A stretch of DNA of 64,000 nt from Sphingomonas sp. G-3-2-10 (GTDB taxonomy: Bacteria; Pseudomonadota; Alphaproteobacteria; Sphingomonadales; Sphingomonadaceae), in assembly GCF_012927115.1 (NCBI RefSeq), contig NZ_JABBFY010000001.1, forward strand, positions 1 to 64,000, written 5' to 3'. Each line of letters starts with the position of its first letter. The stretch's first letter is position 1. Position numbers and translations under genes: made by a program. A model generated the notes under the pieces. That model did not search any database and had not been told where the DNA came from. It saw nothing but the letters and a program-made list of their open reading frames with translations. Below are positions 27,871 to 38,374 of the stretch, piece by piece.

Positions 27871-28377
27871 TCAGCCCTTCACCCAGCCCACGGCGGGGTC
27901 GTTGAAGTCGAGCAGATCGTTCAGCTCCCACACGTTACGATAACCATAGCCGACCAGGTTGATGAAGGTCTGGATGTTGAGCGCCACCGGTGGTGACTTG
28001 AGCGGCACCGGGCTGCGGTGATTCGAGAAATTATTGTTGCAATAGATCAGGATGGGACGGTTTCGATCCGGTCCGATCACTTCAGCGAGGCTTTCGGCGG
28101 TGAAATCGGTGAAGGGCAGATTGACCGCTCCCGCCAGATGCCCGCGGGCAAAGGCGTCCTTCGACCGCGCATCGAGAATCAGTGCGCCTTGCGCGGCGCG
28201 GGTCCGGAACGCCGCGAAGTCGATCAGCCGGCCCTTGCGAATATCCCGCGTCTCGCCCGCAAGTCGTTCGAATCCGGGATAATCCACCTGCGGGTTGCGC
28301 GAAGCCAACTGAGTCTGCGCAAAGGCGGGGGCCGTAGTCGCGACAAGTCCAGCCGCCAACAGAACCAGTGCTTTCAT
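27871..28377 (-). CDS. Exported rhodanese-domain protein
   Basis: A 168-aa protein with a Sec signal (cut after TAPAFAQ, about residue 21) and one rhodanese-like domain (about 40-165: LILDARSKDAFARGHLAGAVNLPF and the active-site loop with the catalytic Cys in IYCNNNFSNHR). The loop is longer than in normal thiosulfate sulfurtransferases and Asn-rich. A sulfur-transfer or redox role in the periplasm is likely, but the true substrate is unknown. A Fur-like box lies 60-70 bp upstream, shared with the divergent DUF6916-like gene. Confidence 0.85.
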   Translation of the reverse strand: MKALVLLAAGLVATTAPAFAQTQLASRNPQVDYPGFERLAGETRDIRKGRLIDFAAFRTRAAQGALILDARSKDAFARGHLAGAVNLPFTDFTAESLAEVIGPDRNRPILIYCNNNFSNHRSPVPLKSPPVALNIQTFINLVGYGYRNVWELNDLLDFNDPAVGWVKG

Positions 28378-28432
28378 CCCGAATTACCTCCCGATCCGCT
28401 CAGGCTGCGCTTCGATGGCTGCACGGGAGATG

Positions 28433-28448
28433 AATGATTATCAAAACC
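28433..28448. promoter_or_regulatory. Possible Fur-type box
   Basis: AATGATTATCAAAACC shares 13 of 16 positions with the core of the classic Fur box GATAATGATTATCATTATC. It lies between the divergent rhodanese (start 28377) and DUF6916-like (28537) genes. Judged by eye only. Confidence 0.4.
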
Positions 28449-28536
28449 ATAATGGAGTTTATTGACGCGGGCGGCCGTACGGTTCAGCATAAGGGCAAGG
28501 CCGGATCTGGGTCCTCCGGCCAACAGGGAGGTGTAC

Positions 28537-28929
28537 ATGTCTGAGGGTTTCGCAACGTCGCGGCGTCAGTTCTTCGCCGCGGGCGCAGTTGCGGTTGCAG
28601 CGCTCCCGGGCGCATCATCGATCATCGACACGGTGGCCGGTAAGCCGCTGGCGATGCAGGATCTTGCGTCGTGGAAGGCGCATGTCGGCAAGCAGTTCGT
28701 GCTCGACGGCTCGGCGCAGGTGAAGCTGGTCTCGGTGGTTGCCGGCGGCCGTCAGCCATCGCGCTTCGACCGTGGCCAGAATTTCTCGGCGATCTTCGAA
28801 CTCGACGGTCCCGCCCGGTCGGACGGCACCTTCACCATCGCTCATGCCGAACTCGGCCAAGGCCAGCTTTACATGCAGCCGGGCAAGGGCAACGGCGGCA
28901 AGCCGACGCTGTACGCGGCGTTCAGCTGA
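28537..28929 (+). CDS. DUF6916-like protein with Tat-type signal
   Basis: A 130-aa protein starting at ATG 28537 with AGGGAGGTG upstream. The N-terminus SRRQFFAAGAVAVAALPG is a twin-arginine signal. The remainder (ASWKAHVGKQFVL, GQNFSAIFELDGPARSDGTFTIAHAELGQGQLYMQPG) is beta-rich and matches my memory of DUF6916 proteins, whose function is unknown. The neighbouring divergent rhodanese is also exported, so both probably act in the periplasm. Confidence 0.75.
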   Translation: MSEGFATSRRQFFAAGAVAVAALPGASSIIDTVAGKPLAMQDLASWKAHVGKQFVLDGSAQVKLVSVVAGGRQPSRFDRGQNFSAIFELDGPARSDGTFTIAHAELGQGQLYMQPGKGNGGKPTLYAAFS

Positions 28930-29011
28930 TCGAAGCGCTGGCGCTCCATCGCCGGAAAGCTATAGGGCTCGCGTCGAAGGACGCGGGCCTTTTGCTTTTC
29001 CGGAGGACATG

Positions 29012-29887
29012 ATGGGCGGCTGGACGATCGGGATCATCGGCGGTTCCGGCCTCTACGATGTCGGCGGGATCGAGGATGGCGAATGGGTGACGGTGGCCAG
29101 CCCCTGGGGCGAGCCCTCCGACGCCTGCTTCACCGGCCGTGTGGGCCATGCGAAAGTGGTGTTCCTGCCCCGTCACGGGCGCGGCCACCGCATCAGCCCG
29201 TCCGAGCTCAACGCCCGCGCCAATATCGACGTGCTCAAGCGGTTGGGCGTAACGGATGTCCTCGCGGTCTCGTCGGTCGGATCGCTGGTGGAGGATCGGC
29301 CGCCCGGCAGTTTTACCATCGCCGACCAGTTCATCGACCGGACCAAGGGACGACCCTCCAGCTTTTTCGGCACCGGCATGGTCGCGCATGTCTCGATGGC
29401 CGATCCGGTCTGCCCGCGGCTCTCCGGTCTTGCTCGCGACGCCGCGATTCGCGCGGGCGCACAGGTCGATCAGGGCGGCACCTATCTGGCGATGGAGGGG
29501 CCGCAATTCTCGACCCGCGCCGAAAGCCACCTCTATCGCGGCTGGGGCTGCCACATCATCGGCATGACCGGAATGCCAGAGGCGAAGCTCGCCCGCGAAG
29601 CCGAACTGCCCTATGCGCTGGTCGGGATGGTCACCGACTATGATTGCTGGCGCGAAGGCGAGGAAGCGGTCGACGTGGCGCAGGTGATCGCCCAGCTGGG
29701 CGCCAATGCGGAGAAGGCGCGGGCGATGGTGATGGACCTGCTGCGCAACCTGCCCGAGAAACGGCCCGCCTCGCCGATCGACACCTGCCTCGACACGGCG
29801 CTGATCACCGCGCCCTCCGCGCGCGACCCCGAGTTGTTGGAGAAGCTCGACGCGGTGGCGGGACGGGCGCTGGGAGCGATCCGCTAA
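29012..29887 (+). CDS. mtnP: S-methyl-5'-thioadenosine phosphorylase
   Basis: A 291-aa member of the PNP/MTAP family, cleaving methylthioadenosine to adenine and methylthioribose-1-phosphate in methionine salvage. Seen are IGIIGGSGLYD, LPRHGRGHR, the phosphate site SSVGS, MEGPQFSTRAESHLYR, GMTGMPEA and VTDYDCW. The two Asp of TDYD, in place of Asn, indicate a 6-aminopurine (adenine) preference. GGAGG supports ATG 29012 over ATG 29009, which lies too close. The rhomboid gene starts 6 bp after its stop. No other methionine-salvage gene is near. Confidence 0.93.
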   Translation: MGGWTIGIIGGSGLYDVGGIEDGEWVTVASPWGEPSDACFTGRVGHAKVVFLPRHGRGHRISPSELNARANIDVLKRLGVTDVLAVSSVGSLVEDRPPGSFTIADQFIDRTKGRPSSFFGTGMVAHVSMADPVCPRLSGLARDAAIRAGAQVDQGGTYLAMEGPQFSTRAESHLYRGWGCHIIGMTGMPEAKLAREAELPYALVGMVTDYDCWREGEEAVDVAQVIAQLGANAEKARAMVMDLLRNLPEKRPASPIDTCLDTALITAPSARDPELLEKLDAVAGRALGAIR

Positions 29888-29893
29888 CCGCCT

Positions 29894-31021
29894 ATGCCGG
29901 AAGCTGCCGCAGACCTGACGATTCGATCGCAGCATAGTCCGCTCCGCGACCTGCTTCCGGCTTATGAGTGGACGCGGGCCACGGCGCTCATCGCCGGAAT
30001 CTGCGTTGCGCTCTGGTTCCTGTGGCTTGTCGATTGGCGTCATCCGTTGCCGATCCTGCTGCCGCTCGTGCTTGGCTGGCTCACCCTGTTCCGGATGCGT
30101 CCGTCCGCGATGCCGCTCACTTGGGCGCAGGCGGGGCAGATCGAGGCGACGATGCTGGAGGAAGGCCATTACTCTGCGTCGGAGGATGGAACCGGCTGGC
30201 GGCGGGATCTCGAACCGGGCAACGGCCAATCGCGCGAGGCGCTGGAGTTCCGCGCGGTGGGCGATGGTGTCGAGCTGCTGGGGCCGAGGGAGTGGCTCGA
30301 AGCGGTTCGCAATCATGTCGAGTGGGTCGCCGAAGGCGGCGTTCCGCTGGGCAACAGGGCCGATCAGCCTTTCCAGACCCATGATCCCGATCCGGTGCCG
30401 TGGCACGCGCACGTGCCGGGCGCGCTGATCGGGGCGATCATCGTGCCGCTGTTCCTTTATGAGATGGGAACCGGACGGATCGCGCAATGGGGACTGTCGG
30501 GAACTGCGCTGGCCGCGGGGCGATACGAAACCATCTTCCTGTACATGTTCGAGCATGGCTCGGTGATGCATATGCTGATGAACGGCGCCGCGCTTGCCGC
30601 GATCGGCGGGCGGCTGGCGAACCGGATGGGCGAAGCGCCCCTCAGCTGGCTGCACTTTCTGCTGCTGTTCCTGATGAGCGGGCTGGCGGCGGCGATGCTG
30701 TTCGTGGCGTTGCATCCGTTCGGACAGGTGCCGATGGTGGGCGCGTCGGGCGCGCTTTATGGTCTTGTCGGCTTGCTGATCCGGCTTCCCGCCAGCGGCG
30801 AGGCGCTGCTGTCGCTGCGATCGGCGAGAATCCGCCGGATCGGCTGGTCGCTTGTCCGCGAGAATATCTTCCTGTTCGCCCTACTGGCCCTGATGGCATG
30901 GGAAAGCGGGGGTGCGGGCGGGCTTGCGTGGGAAGCGCATCTTGGCGGCTTCCTGTTCGGCTTTTTCATCGGGCCGAAATTCCTGCCCCGGCCAACGCCG
31001 AGGCGTGTTTCGGAGGTGTAG
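29894..31021 (+). CDS. Rhomboid-family intramembrane serine protease
   Basis: A 375-aa membrane protein. Two hydrophobic segments lie near residues 30-70, then comes a soluble loop (about 75-175). The six-helix rhomboid core follows: HMLMNGAALAAIGGRL, the catalytic Ser in VGASGALYGLVG and the His in EAHLGGFLFGF. The order Ser before His, the GASGALYG motif and the WEAHLGG motif are those of active rhomboids. It would cut transmembrane substrates. The extra N-terminal helices and loop are unusual in length. It is probably co-transcribed with mtnP. Confidence 0.88.
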   Translation: MPEAAADLTIRSQHSPLRDLLPAYEWTRATALIAGICVALWFLWLVDWRHPLPILLPLVLGWLTLFRMRPSAMPLTWAQAGQIEATMLEEGHYSASEDGTGWRRDLEPGNGQSREALEFRAVGDGVELLGPREWLEAVRNHVEWVAEGGVPLGNRADQPFQTHDPDPVPWHAHVPGALIGAIIVPLFLYEMGTGRIAQWGLSGTALAAGRYETIFLYMFEHGSVMHMLMNGAALAAIGGRLANRMGEAPLSWLHFLLLFLMSGLAAAMLFVALHPFGQVPMVGASGALYGLVGLLIRLPASGEALLSLRSARIRRIGWSLVRENIFLFALLALMAWESGGAGGLAWEAHLGGFLFGFFIGPKFLPRPTPRRVSEV

Positions 31022-31104
31022 GCAGTTTGCCGGATTCCGGGCATCGGCATGCATCGCCCTGGGAGTGGATGCCGCCGATGGGCCGGGATTAGGCGGGGCG
31101 GATC

Positions 31105-31479
31105 TTACGGGCAGAGATAAGGGGCCATCAGCTTCCCCTCTTCGTCATCGAGCATGTAGCGCTTTTCGCCCGGCTGATGATCCTGGCGCGCGAGGACCCG
31201 ACTTTCGTTGGTAATGTCGACGTGGAGCGTATCGATGGTACGCGCCTTGCAGTCGGCAGCGATGTCGAAAAAGCCGATGGTCTTGTTGTTGGGGTCGATG
31301 AAGGTGGTGCGCAGCCGGGCATGGCGTTGCCCGTTCACGGTGCGGACGCTGTCCAGATCGATCGAGAAGGCGATCCCGTCCATCACCGTCAACTGCTTCC
31401 ACTGTTCCGGGACCGGGGCCGCATGGGCGGAAAGCGCCGTGGCGGAAGCGAGCGTAAGGATCGTGGCGAAGCGGAACAT
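31105..31479 (-). CDS. Exported protein, surface-adhesin-E-like
   Basis: A 124-aa protein with a Sec signal (about residues 1-20, ending SAHA) and a mature part with a WKQL...GIAFSIDLDSVRTVNGQRHARLRTTF core that alternates as in short beta-barrels. This is the layout of 'surface-adhesin protein E'-type domains, but the match is by pattern only. Two Cys (DCKA, YLCP) could form a disulfide. It converges on the rhomboid gene, with about 80 bp between. Confidence 0.65.
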   Translation of the reverse strand: MFRFATILTLASATALSAHAAPVPEQWKQLTVMDGIAFSIDLDSVRTVNGQRHARLRTTFIDPNNKTIGFFDIAADCKARTIDTLHVDITNESRVLARQDHQPGEKRYMLDDEEGKLMAPYLCP

Positions 31480-31586
31480 GAACCGGGGCCCCTTGCTGGC
31501 CGTCCGGGAAATCGGGGCCGTTCGAAGCGAGGCTAGCGGGGGGCGGGCCTAGCCGCAACCGCGCTCCGGTCAGCCGCGCCCGGCGT

Positions 31587-32108
31587 TCAGGGTTGCTCGT
31601 CCGCCTGCGGAAGCCGCGCCACATAGGCACGGAAACGCGCCTCGGCGGCTTCGGCGCGGCTGCGGTCGTGCCCGCGGCCGACGCGAACGAGATTCCAGCG
31701 AAGCCACAGCAATCCATAGCGTTCGAGGTCGCCCAGCGCTTCGTTCAGCGTGGCTTCGATGCCGGCCGCGTCGTCAGGAAGATAATCGTACCAATAATCG
31801 CCGCGGATTTCGGTGATGTCGCCGATGCGGACGGTGTTGGTGTCGTCGAAGGAGAATGGAGTCTTTCGCCCCAGGGCCAGCTCGACCATCCGCGCGGGCC
31901 TGATCGCAGGGACCAGCATCCGCCTGAGGTTGAGCGTGAAGCGGCAGAAGCCCGAGCCGTTATATTTGTCCTGCTGCAGTTCGATGGCCTGCATCAGCCA
32001 GGGCGGGCTGGGGCGGAAATAGCGGACGCCCTTCCGCGTGAAGCCAAGGGCTTCGAGACGGGGTGCGAAAAGCCTTCGCACGCCCGCCTCGAATGCCTTT
32101 GACGCCAT
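31587..32108 (-). CDS. DUF4304-like protein
   Basis: A 173-aa cytoplasmic protein. The segment LFAPRLEALGFTRKGVRYFR followed by MQAIELQQDKYN and RFTLNLRRM is the usual look of DUF4304, a domain of unknown function. The remainder includes YWYDYLPDDAAG and a C-terminal helix. It starts 6 bp downstream of the aconitase stop, so it is transcribed with it. Confidence 0.7.
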   Translation of the reverse strand: MASKAFEAGVRRLFAPRLEALGFTRKGVRYFRPSPPWLMQAIELQQDKYNGSGFCRFTLNLRRMLVPAIRPARMVELALGRKTPFSFDDTNTVRIGDITEIRGDYWYDYLPDDAAGIEATLNEALGDLERYGLLWLRWNLVRVGRGHDRSRAEAAEARFRAYVARLPQADEQP

Positions 32109-32114
32109 AAGCGA

Positions 32115-34784
<2,670 letters not shown>

Positions 34785-34962
34785 TGCGGAAGGGTCCCTT
34801 TCCCAGTGTTGTGGCCGGCGGGGCGCTCGGGGAGTGCGGGGCTCTTTGGGGAGCCGCGCGGGCGCGCGTGCCGGTTGCTGCGCATGCGAAGATTCGCGTG
34901 CGCCTTAGCGCGGGATGGGGTGCGGGGGAAGGGGAGGGGGAAGGAAGTGGCTATGGGATGGA

Positions 34963-35331
34963 TCAAGCCAGAAATTCCGCAATTCGGCGCAGGAGTTCCT
35001 CACGATCGCGAATCTCGCATTCCCAGATAACCAGAACCCGCCACCGGTCGGCATTCAATGCCGAATTGGAGGCGCAATCTCGGTCGCGGTTCCGTTGAAT
35101 CTTGGCCGTCCAATAGGATGCGTTGGTCTTTGGAATTCGCGAGCCGCGTTTGCAGTCATGTCCGTGCCAAAAACACCCGTGTACGAAAATGACCTTTCGC
35201 CGGCCCGCAAATACGAGATCAGGACAGCCCGGCAGGGACTTTCTGTGAAGCCTGTATCTGAAGCCCAATGAGGTCACGGCTTTCCGAACTGTCAATTCCG
35301 GAGTCGTGTTGTGGGATCGAACCGATCGCAT
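34963..35331 (-). CDS. vsr: Very short patch repair (Vsr) endonuclease
   Basis: A 122-aa nuclease that nicks DNA at T:G mismatches left by deamination of 5-methylcytosine. Seen are SVRSHNTTPELTVRKAV, LPGCPDLVF (metal Asp), KVIFVHGCFWHGHDC and a Cys/His zinc site. The family usually carries a few more residues before this point. In-frame sequence before ATG 35331 (reading DRSSI) still fits the family, but no standard start codon lies there, so the gene may be started from a rare codon or is slightly shortened. It goes with the C5 methyltransferase two genes upstream. Confidence 0.9.
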   Translation of the reverse strand: MRSVRSHNTTPELTVRKAVTSLGFRYRLHRKSLPGCPDLVFAGRRKVIFVHGCFWHGHDCKRGSRIPKTNASYWTAKIQRNRDRDCASNSALNADRWRVLVIWECEIRDREELLRRIAEFLA

Positions 35332-35348
35332 GATTGAGCTTCGGTCGA

Positions 35349-35930
35349 TTATCCTTCTCCTTGATCGCCCTCGATCTCCTGTCCCAGCTTGAGCAATTCG
35401 CGATGATAGCGCTGCAGGCGCTGGAAATGCGCCTCTATGGCGCCTGCAATCTCCCGAGAATTTTTCACGGCCAGAAAGTGGCCAACAATCTGCGAATAGT
35501 GCTCAGCCTGACGTGGAAGACGCAGCGCCGGATCCAGTTTTTCGGCGATTTCACCATCCGCCATAACCTGAACGACCTGTGCAGGTTCCGGCAGGGCGAT
35601 TGCTGTTGCGGGCGCCGGAGGAACCTTACCGTTCATCAGCGCCGATTTTGGGTGAAACGCATGAAACAGCGCATCTTCCAGCGGATTGATGTCCGAGGAA
35701 TTCTCAACAGGATATGCCCAGACGTGGGCGATTTCCCAGACATCGACCTGCCGGTTCGCGATGATATCGGATCGGGCGGATGTGAGGTGACGATTCACGC
35801 GTGCGCGAATGCCATCCTTGGATTGCCCGACATAAAGCGGAACAGCGTTCAGATCACAGAGAACATAGCAGCCGATCTGATTCGTTAGGGTTCGAACCGC
35901 CCGACGGCGGAAGTCCAAGTCAATCGCCAT
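35349..35930 (-). CDS. GIY-YIG nuclease, probable type II restriction endonuclease
   Basis: A 193-aa protein with an N-terminal GIY-YIG domain: GCYVLCDL (GIY strand) with LYVGQS (YIG strand), Arg in RARVNRHL and the metal Glu in INPLEDALFH. The C-terminal half (about 100-193) is helical and may be used for DNA recognition. It is sandwiched between a C5 methyltransferase and Vsr on the same strand, with gaps of 25 and 17 bp, which points to the restriction enzyme of the system. GIY-YIG restriction enzymes such as Eco29kI are known, but I cannot tell the target. A methylation-linked role in repair is the alternative. Confidence 0.8.
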   Translation of the reverse strand: MAIDLDFRRRAVRTLTNQIGCYVLCDLNAVPLYVGQSKDGIRARVNRHLTSARSDIIANRQVDVWEIAHVWAYPVENSSDINPLEDALFHAFHPKSALMNGKVPPAPATAIALPEPAQVVQVMADGEIAEKLDPALRLPRQAEHYSQIVGHFLAVKNSREIAGAIEAHFQRLQRYHRELLKLGQEIEGDQGEG

Positions 35931-35955
35931 ACCGTCGACTTAGGCTGCAACAGCC

Positions 35956-37140
35956 TCAAGCTGCAATAGAGCCGCGTTCGCTTTCCACATTGTCGAGTAT
36001 CGGTTCCAACAAGTGAGAAGCGAGATATCGCACCACAGGCACACAGACCCCATCGCCGGCCACATGATAAGCATCATTGTATCGTTCAGGGAGGATGTAA
36101 CCGTCTGCCAGTCCCATCAAACGTGCGGCTTCTCGCGGAGAGAGCAGCCGCGAGCGGATGGATTCGCCTTCGACCACCACGATAGTCTGTCGGCTTGATC
36201 CGCCTGCCGGCGTTCTAAGGCAGCCGGCCATATCGTCGAATCGCACCTCCGCCCTTTGACGCTTGACGCCGCGTTCATCGAGACGAGTGCGCTTGTACAC
36301 GCCGCCAACCTGCTTGCGGCCAGAAGTGCGAACCTGCGCGATCTTCGCGAGATGCAAAGGCGTCATCATGGCGAGTAATCTCTCGGTTTCGGCCTTCGAA
36401 TGCCAACGGCAACCGGTTGGCTTCTCCTCGATCAGATCGATGAATCCGGTATTGCGAGGTGCTGGGGCAGGAAGCCGCCACCATACCCATTGCGATTTTG
36501 CTTCTTCCGGAAGGCGAGATTGGGCAGCGCGAAGCGAAACGGGATGCCAGATTTCGTCCTGCTCCGAACCGTGAAGCCCTGTCGGCAAGGGGACATCCTC
36601 TGCGACCGCCACGAAGAAAAGCCGAGCCCTGCTTTGCGGAACAAAATGTCGGGCGTCCATGACCATGGCCCCGTATTTGTATCGCGCTTGGGCAAGAGCT
36701 TCGCAAAGCGCCTGGAAGTCGCGTCCATCACGCGAGGTGATCGCGCCAACCACGTTTTCAAGCACAATGACTTTGGGCGCGCGGCCTTCATCCCTGAGTT
36801 TGCTCATCAGAGCCCAGAACGGCCAGAACGTGCCTGATCGCGTGAGCACTTCGGATGAGGATTCTCCAAGCCCGCGATATTTCCCGGCAAGGGAAAGATC
36901 CTGACAGGGGAAGGAGGCCCAGGTCAGATCGGCGCGGCCTGGCAATTGGCTGGAAGCGACTTTCGCCACGTCGCCTTCGAAAAAGTGGTCGTCGCCCCAA
37001 TTTGCGATATAGGTGCGAGCCTTCATTTCATTGAAATCATTCGCGAATTGGCAGCGCCAGCCCGAGCCGAGCCCGGCATTCGCCATGCCGCCGCCGGCGA
37101 AAAATTCATAGAAGGTTCGCTGTTGCGTCATCGCTCCCAT
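35956..37140 (-). CDS. DNA (cytosine-5) methyltransferase
   Basis: A protein of about 394 aa. Motif I is in FYEFFAGGGMANAGLG, the catalytic Cys in ASFPCQDLS (motif IV), the Glu in VLENVVG (VI) and the Arg in QSRARLFFV (VIII). The target-recognition region runs about 200-310, and motifs IX-X (SPREAARLMG, DAYHVAGDGVCVPVVRYLA) close the fold. The frame is open to 37254. ATG 37140 has GGAG at 6 nt and is my choice, with 37131 and 37155 as alternatives. GC here is clearly lower than in neighbouring genes, which suggests acquisition. It is the first gene of a three-gene restriction-modification-repair run. Confidence 0.9.
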   Translation of the reverse strand: MGAMTQQRTFYEFFAGGGMANAGLGSGWRCQFANDFNEMKARTYIANWGDDHFFEGDVAKVASSQLPGRADLTWASFPCQDLSLAGKYRGLGESSSEVLTRSGTFWPFWALMSKLRDEGRAPKVIVLENVVGAITSRDGRDFQALCEALAQARYKYGAMVMDARHFVPQSRARLFFVAVAEDVPLPTGLHGSEQDEIWHPVSLRAAQSRLPEEAKSQWVWWRLPAPAPRNTGFIDLIEEKPTGCRWHSKAETERLLAMMTPLHLAKIAQVRTSGRKQVGGVYKRTRLDERGVKRQRAEVRFDDMAGCLRTPAGGSSRQTIVVVEGESIRSRLLSPREAARLMGLADGYILPERYNDAYHVAGDGVCVPVVRYLASHLLEPILDNVESERGSIAA

Positions 37141-37262
37141 CCAAGGCTCCGACATCTCTTTAACCCCGTCCAAGAAATTGAGAAGCGCACATTTGGCGGA
37201 TGCAGAATCGTTTCCAGCCGCGAAAGTCTTAGCGTTGTTTCCAATTTGTTCCAACCGGTCTG

Positions 37263-37276
37263 GATATAGTTATATC
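37263..37276. promoter_or_regulatory. Interrupted palindrome before the methyltransferase operon
   Basis: GATATA-GT-TATATC is the only AT-rich dyad near. It lies about 120 bp upstream of the methyltransferase start, where a promoter would be. Restriction-modification operons are often auto-regulated through such sites. Confidence 0.35.
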
Positions 37277-37400
37277 GGAAATGGATGAACCTGTTCGTCC
37301 GCAGCTGTGACCGGCGCTGGATATTTGTTCCCATTCCCCCCTGTCCTACACGGAAATCCCCGGATAACTGACTTGCTCCTTTTTGCAGGGAGCGAGTCGG

Positions 37401-38321
37401 ATGGTGGGGAAGGATGCGCGGCGCTGGACGGTGGAGCATAGATCGGGGTTTCTCCGTGCGCTTGCCGAAACCGGGACGGTCAAGGGCGCCTGTGCGGCGA
37501 TCGGGAAATCGGTGGCGGGGGCGCATTACCGGCGGCAGCGGGAGCCGGACTTTGCCGAGGCCTGGGATCATGTGCTGGGGCGGGTGAAGTCCGCCTGGGC
37601 CGGGGCGCGCGAGGTGGCGGTGGTGGTGCCGGCGACGGGCAGGCTGGCCGGCTATCGCATGCGGCATGACGGGTGGACGCCCGCGCGGCAGCAATTGTTT
37701 CTCACCGCATTGTCGCAGACCGGGTGCGTGCGCGACGCGTGTTTGCGGGCGGCGATTTCGGAGACTTCGGCGTATCGCTGGCGGCGGAAGTCGAAGCGCT
37801 TTGCCACGGCGTGGGAGCGGGCGCTGCGCAAGGCGCGGCCGACGATCGAAGCGGAAGCCTATCGCCGCGCGGTGGAAGGCTGGGACGAGGCCGTGATCCG
37901 GAACGGGGAAGTGGTGTCGGTGAAGCGGCGCTATTCGGATTCGCTGTTGCGGACCTTGCTGACGCGGGAGGCCGGGCGTGGGGCGGGTGCGGGGAAAGGC
38001 GAGGATGTCTTTGCCGATCTGCAGTTGAAGCGCTGGCCCGGCGAACGCGAGAGCGAGTGGCTGGAGCGCCGCGCGCGGGGCGCGGCGAAGGCGGCGGGGG
38101 GACAATTCTTCCACCGCGCGACCGAGGAAGATACCAATGCGGCGCTGATGAAGCAGCTGGCGATGCTGAAGAAGACCATGGTGAACGAAGTGGCCGAGGC
38201 GGAGCGGTTTGCGAAGCGGGTGAGCGAGGCGCGGGCGAGCCGGGCGGCTGCGGACGAGGTGCGGGCGGTGGAAGGCGAAGTGCTGCCGCCCGAACCGCGG
38301 CTGCGGATCACGCGATTGTAG
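37401..38321 (+). CDS. Protein with duplicated HTH segments (terminase-small-subunit-like)
   Basis: A 306-aa protein with two related segments at about 18-59 and 100-142. Each begins FL-x-AL, has TG-x-V-(KR)-x-AC, and then a Tyr/Arg helix ending FA-x-AW, which is the layout of a helix-turn-helix repeat. The rest is a basic, Ala-rich helical C-terminus. The resemblance is to phage small-terminase-type DNA-binding proteins and to a group of sphingomonad proteins of unknown function. ATG 37401 has AGGGAGCG upstream. There is no phage gene around. It lies just after the restriction-modification island but has the high GC of the host. Confidence 0.6.
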   Translation: MVGKDARRWTVEHRSGFLRALAETGTVKGACAAIGKSVAGAHYRRQREPDFAEAWDHVLGRVKSAWAGAREVAVVVPATGRLAGYRMRHDGWTPARQQLFLTALSQTGCVRDACLRAAISETSAYRWRRKSKRFATAWERALRKARPTIEAEAYRRAVEGWDEAVIRNGEVVSVKRRYSDSLLRTLLTREAGRGAGAGKGEDVFADLQLKRWPGERESEWLERRARGAAKAAGGQFFHRATEEDTNAALMKQLAMLKKTMVNEVAEAERFAKRVSEARASRAAADEVRAVEGEVLPPEPRLRITRL

Positions 38322-38374
38322 CGCGGGCGGTGCGCGGGCATGGTGCGCGGGCGACGGGTTTCGGGGAGCGGGCG

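Noticed and set aside
37673..38374. Upstream extension of the exported protein at 38375
   Set aside because: The extension reads through the HTH gene in another frame and is Gly/Arg/Ala-rich. A signal peptide and ribosome site sit at 38375.
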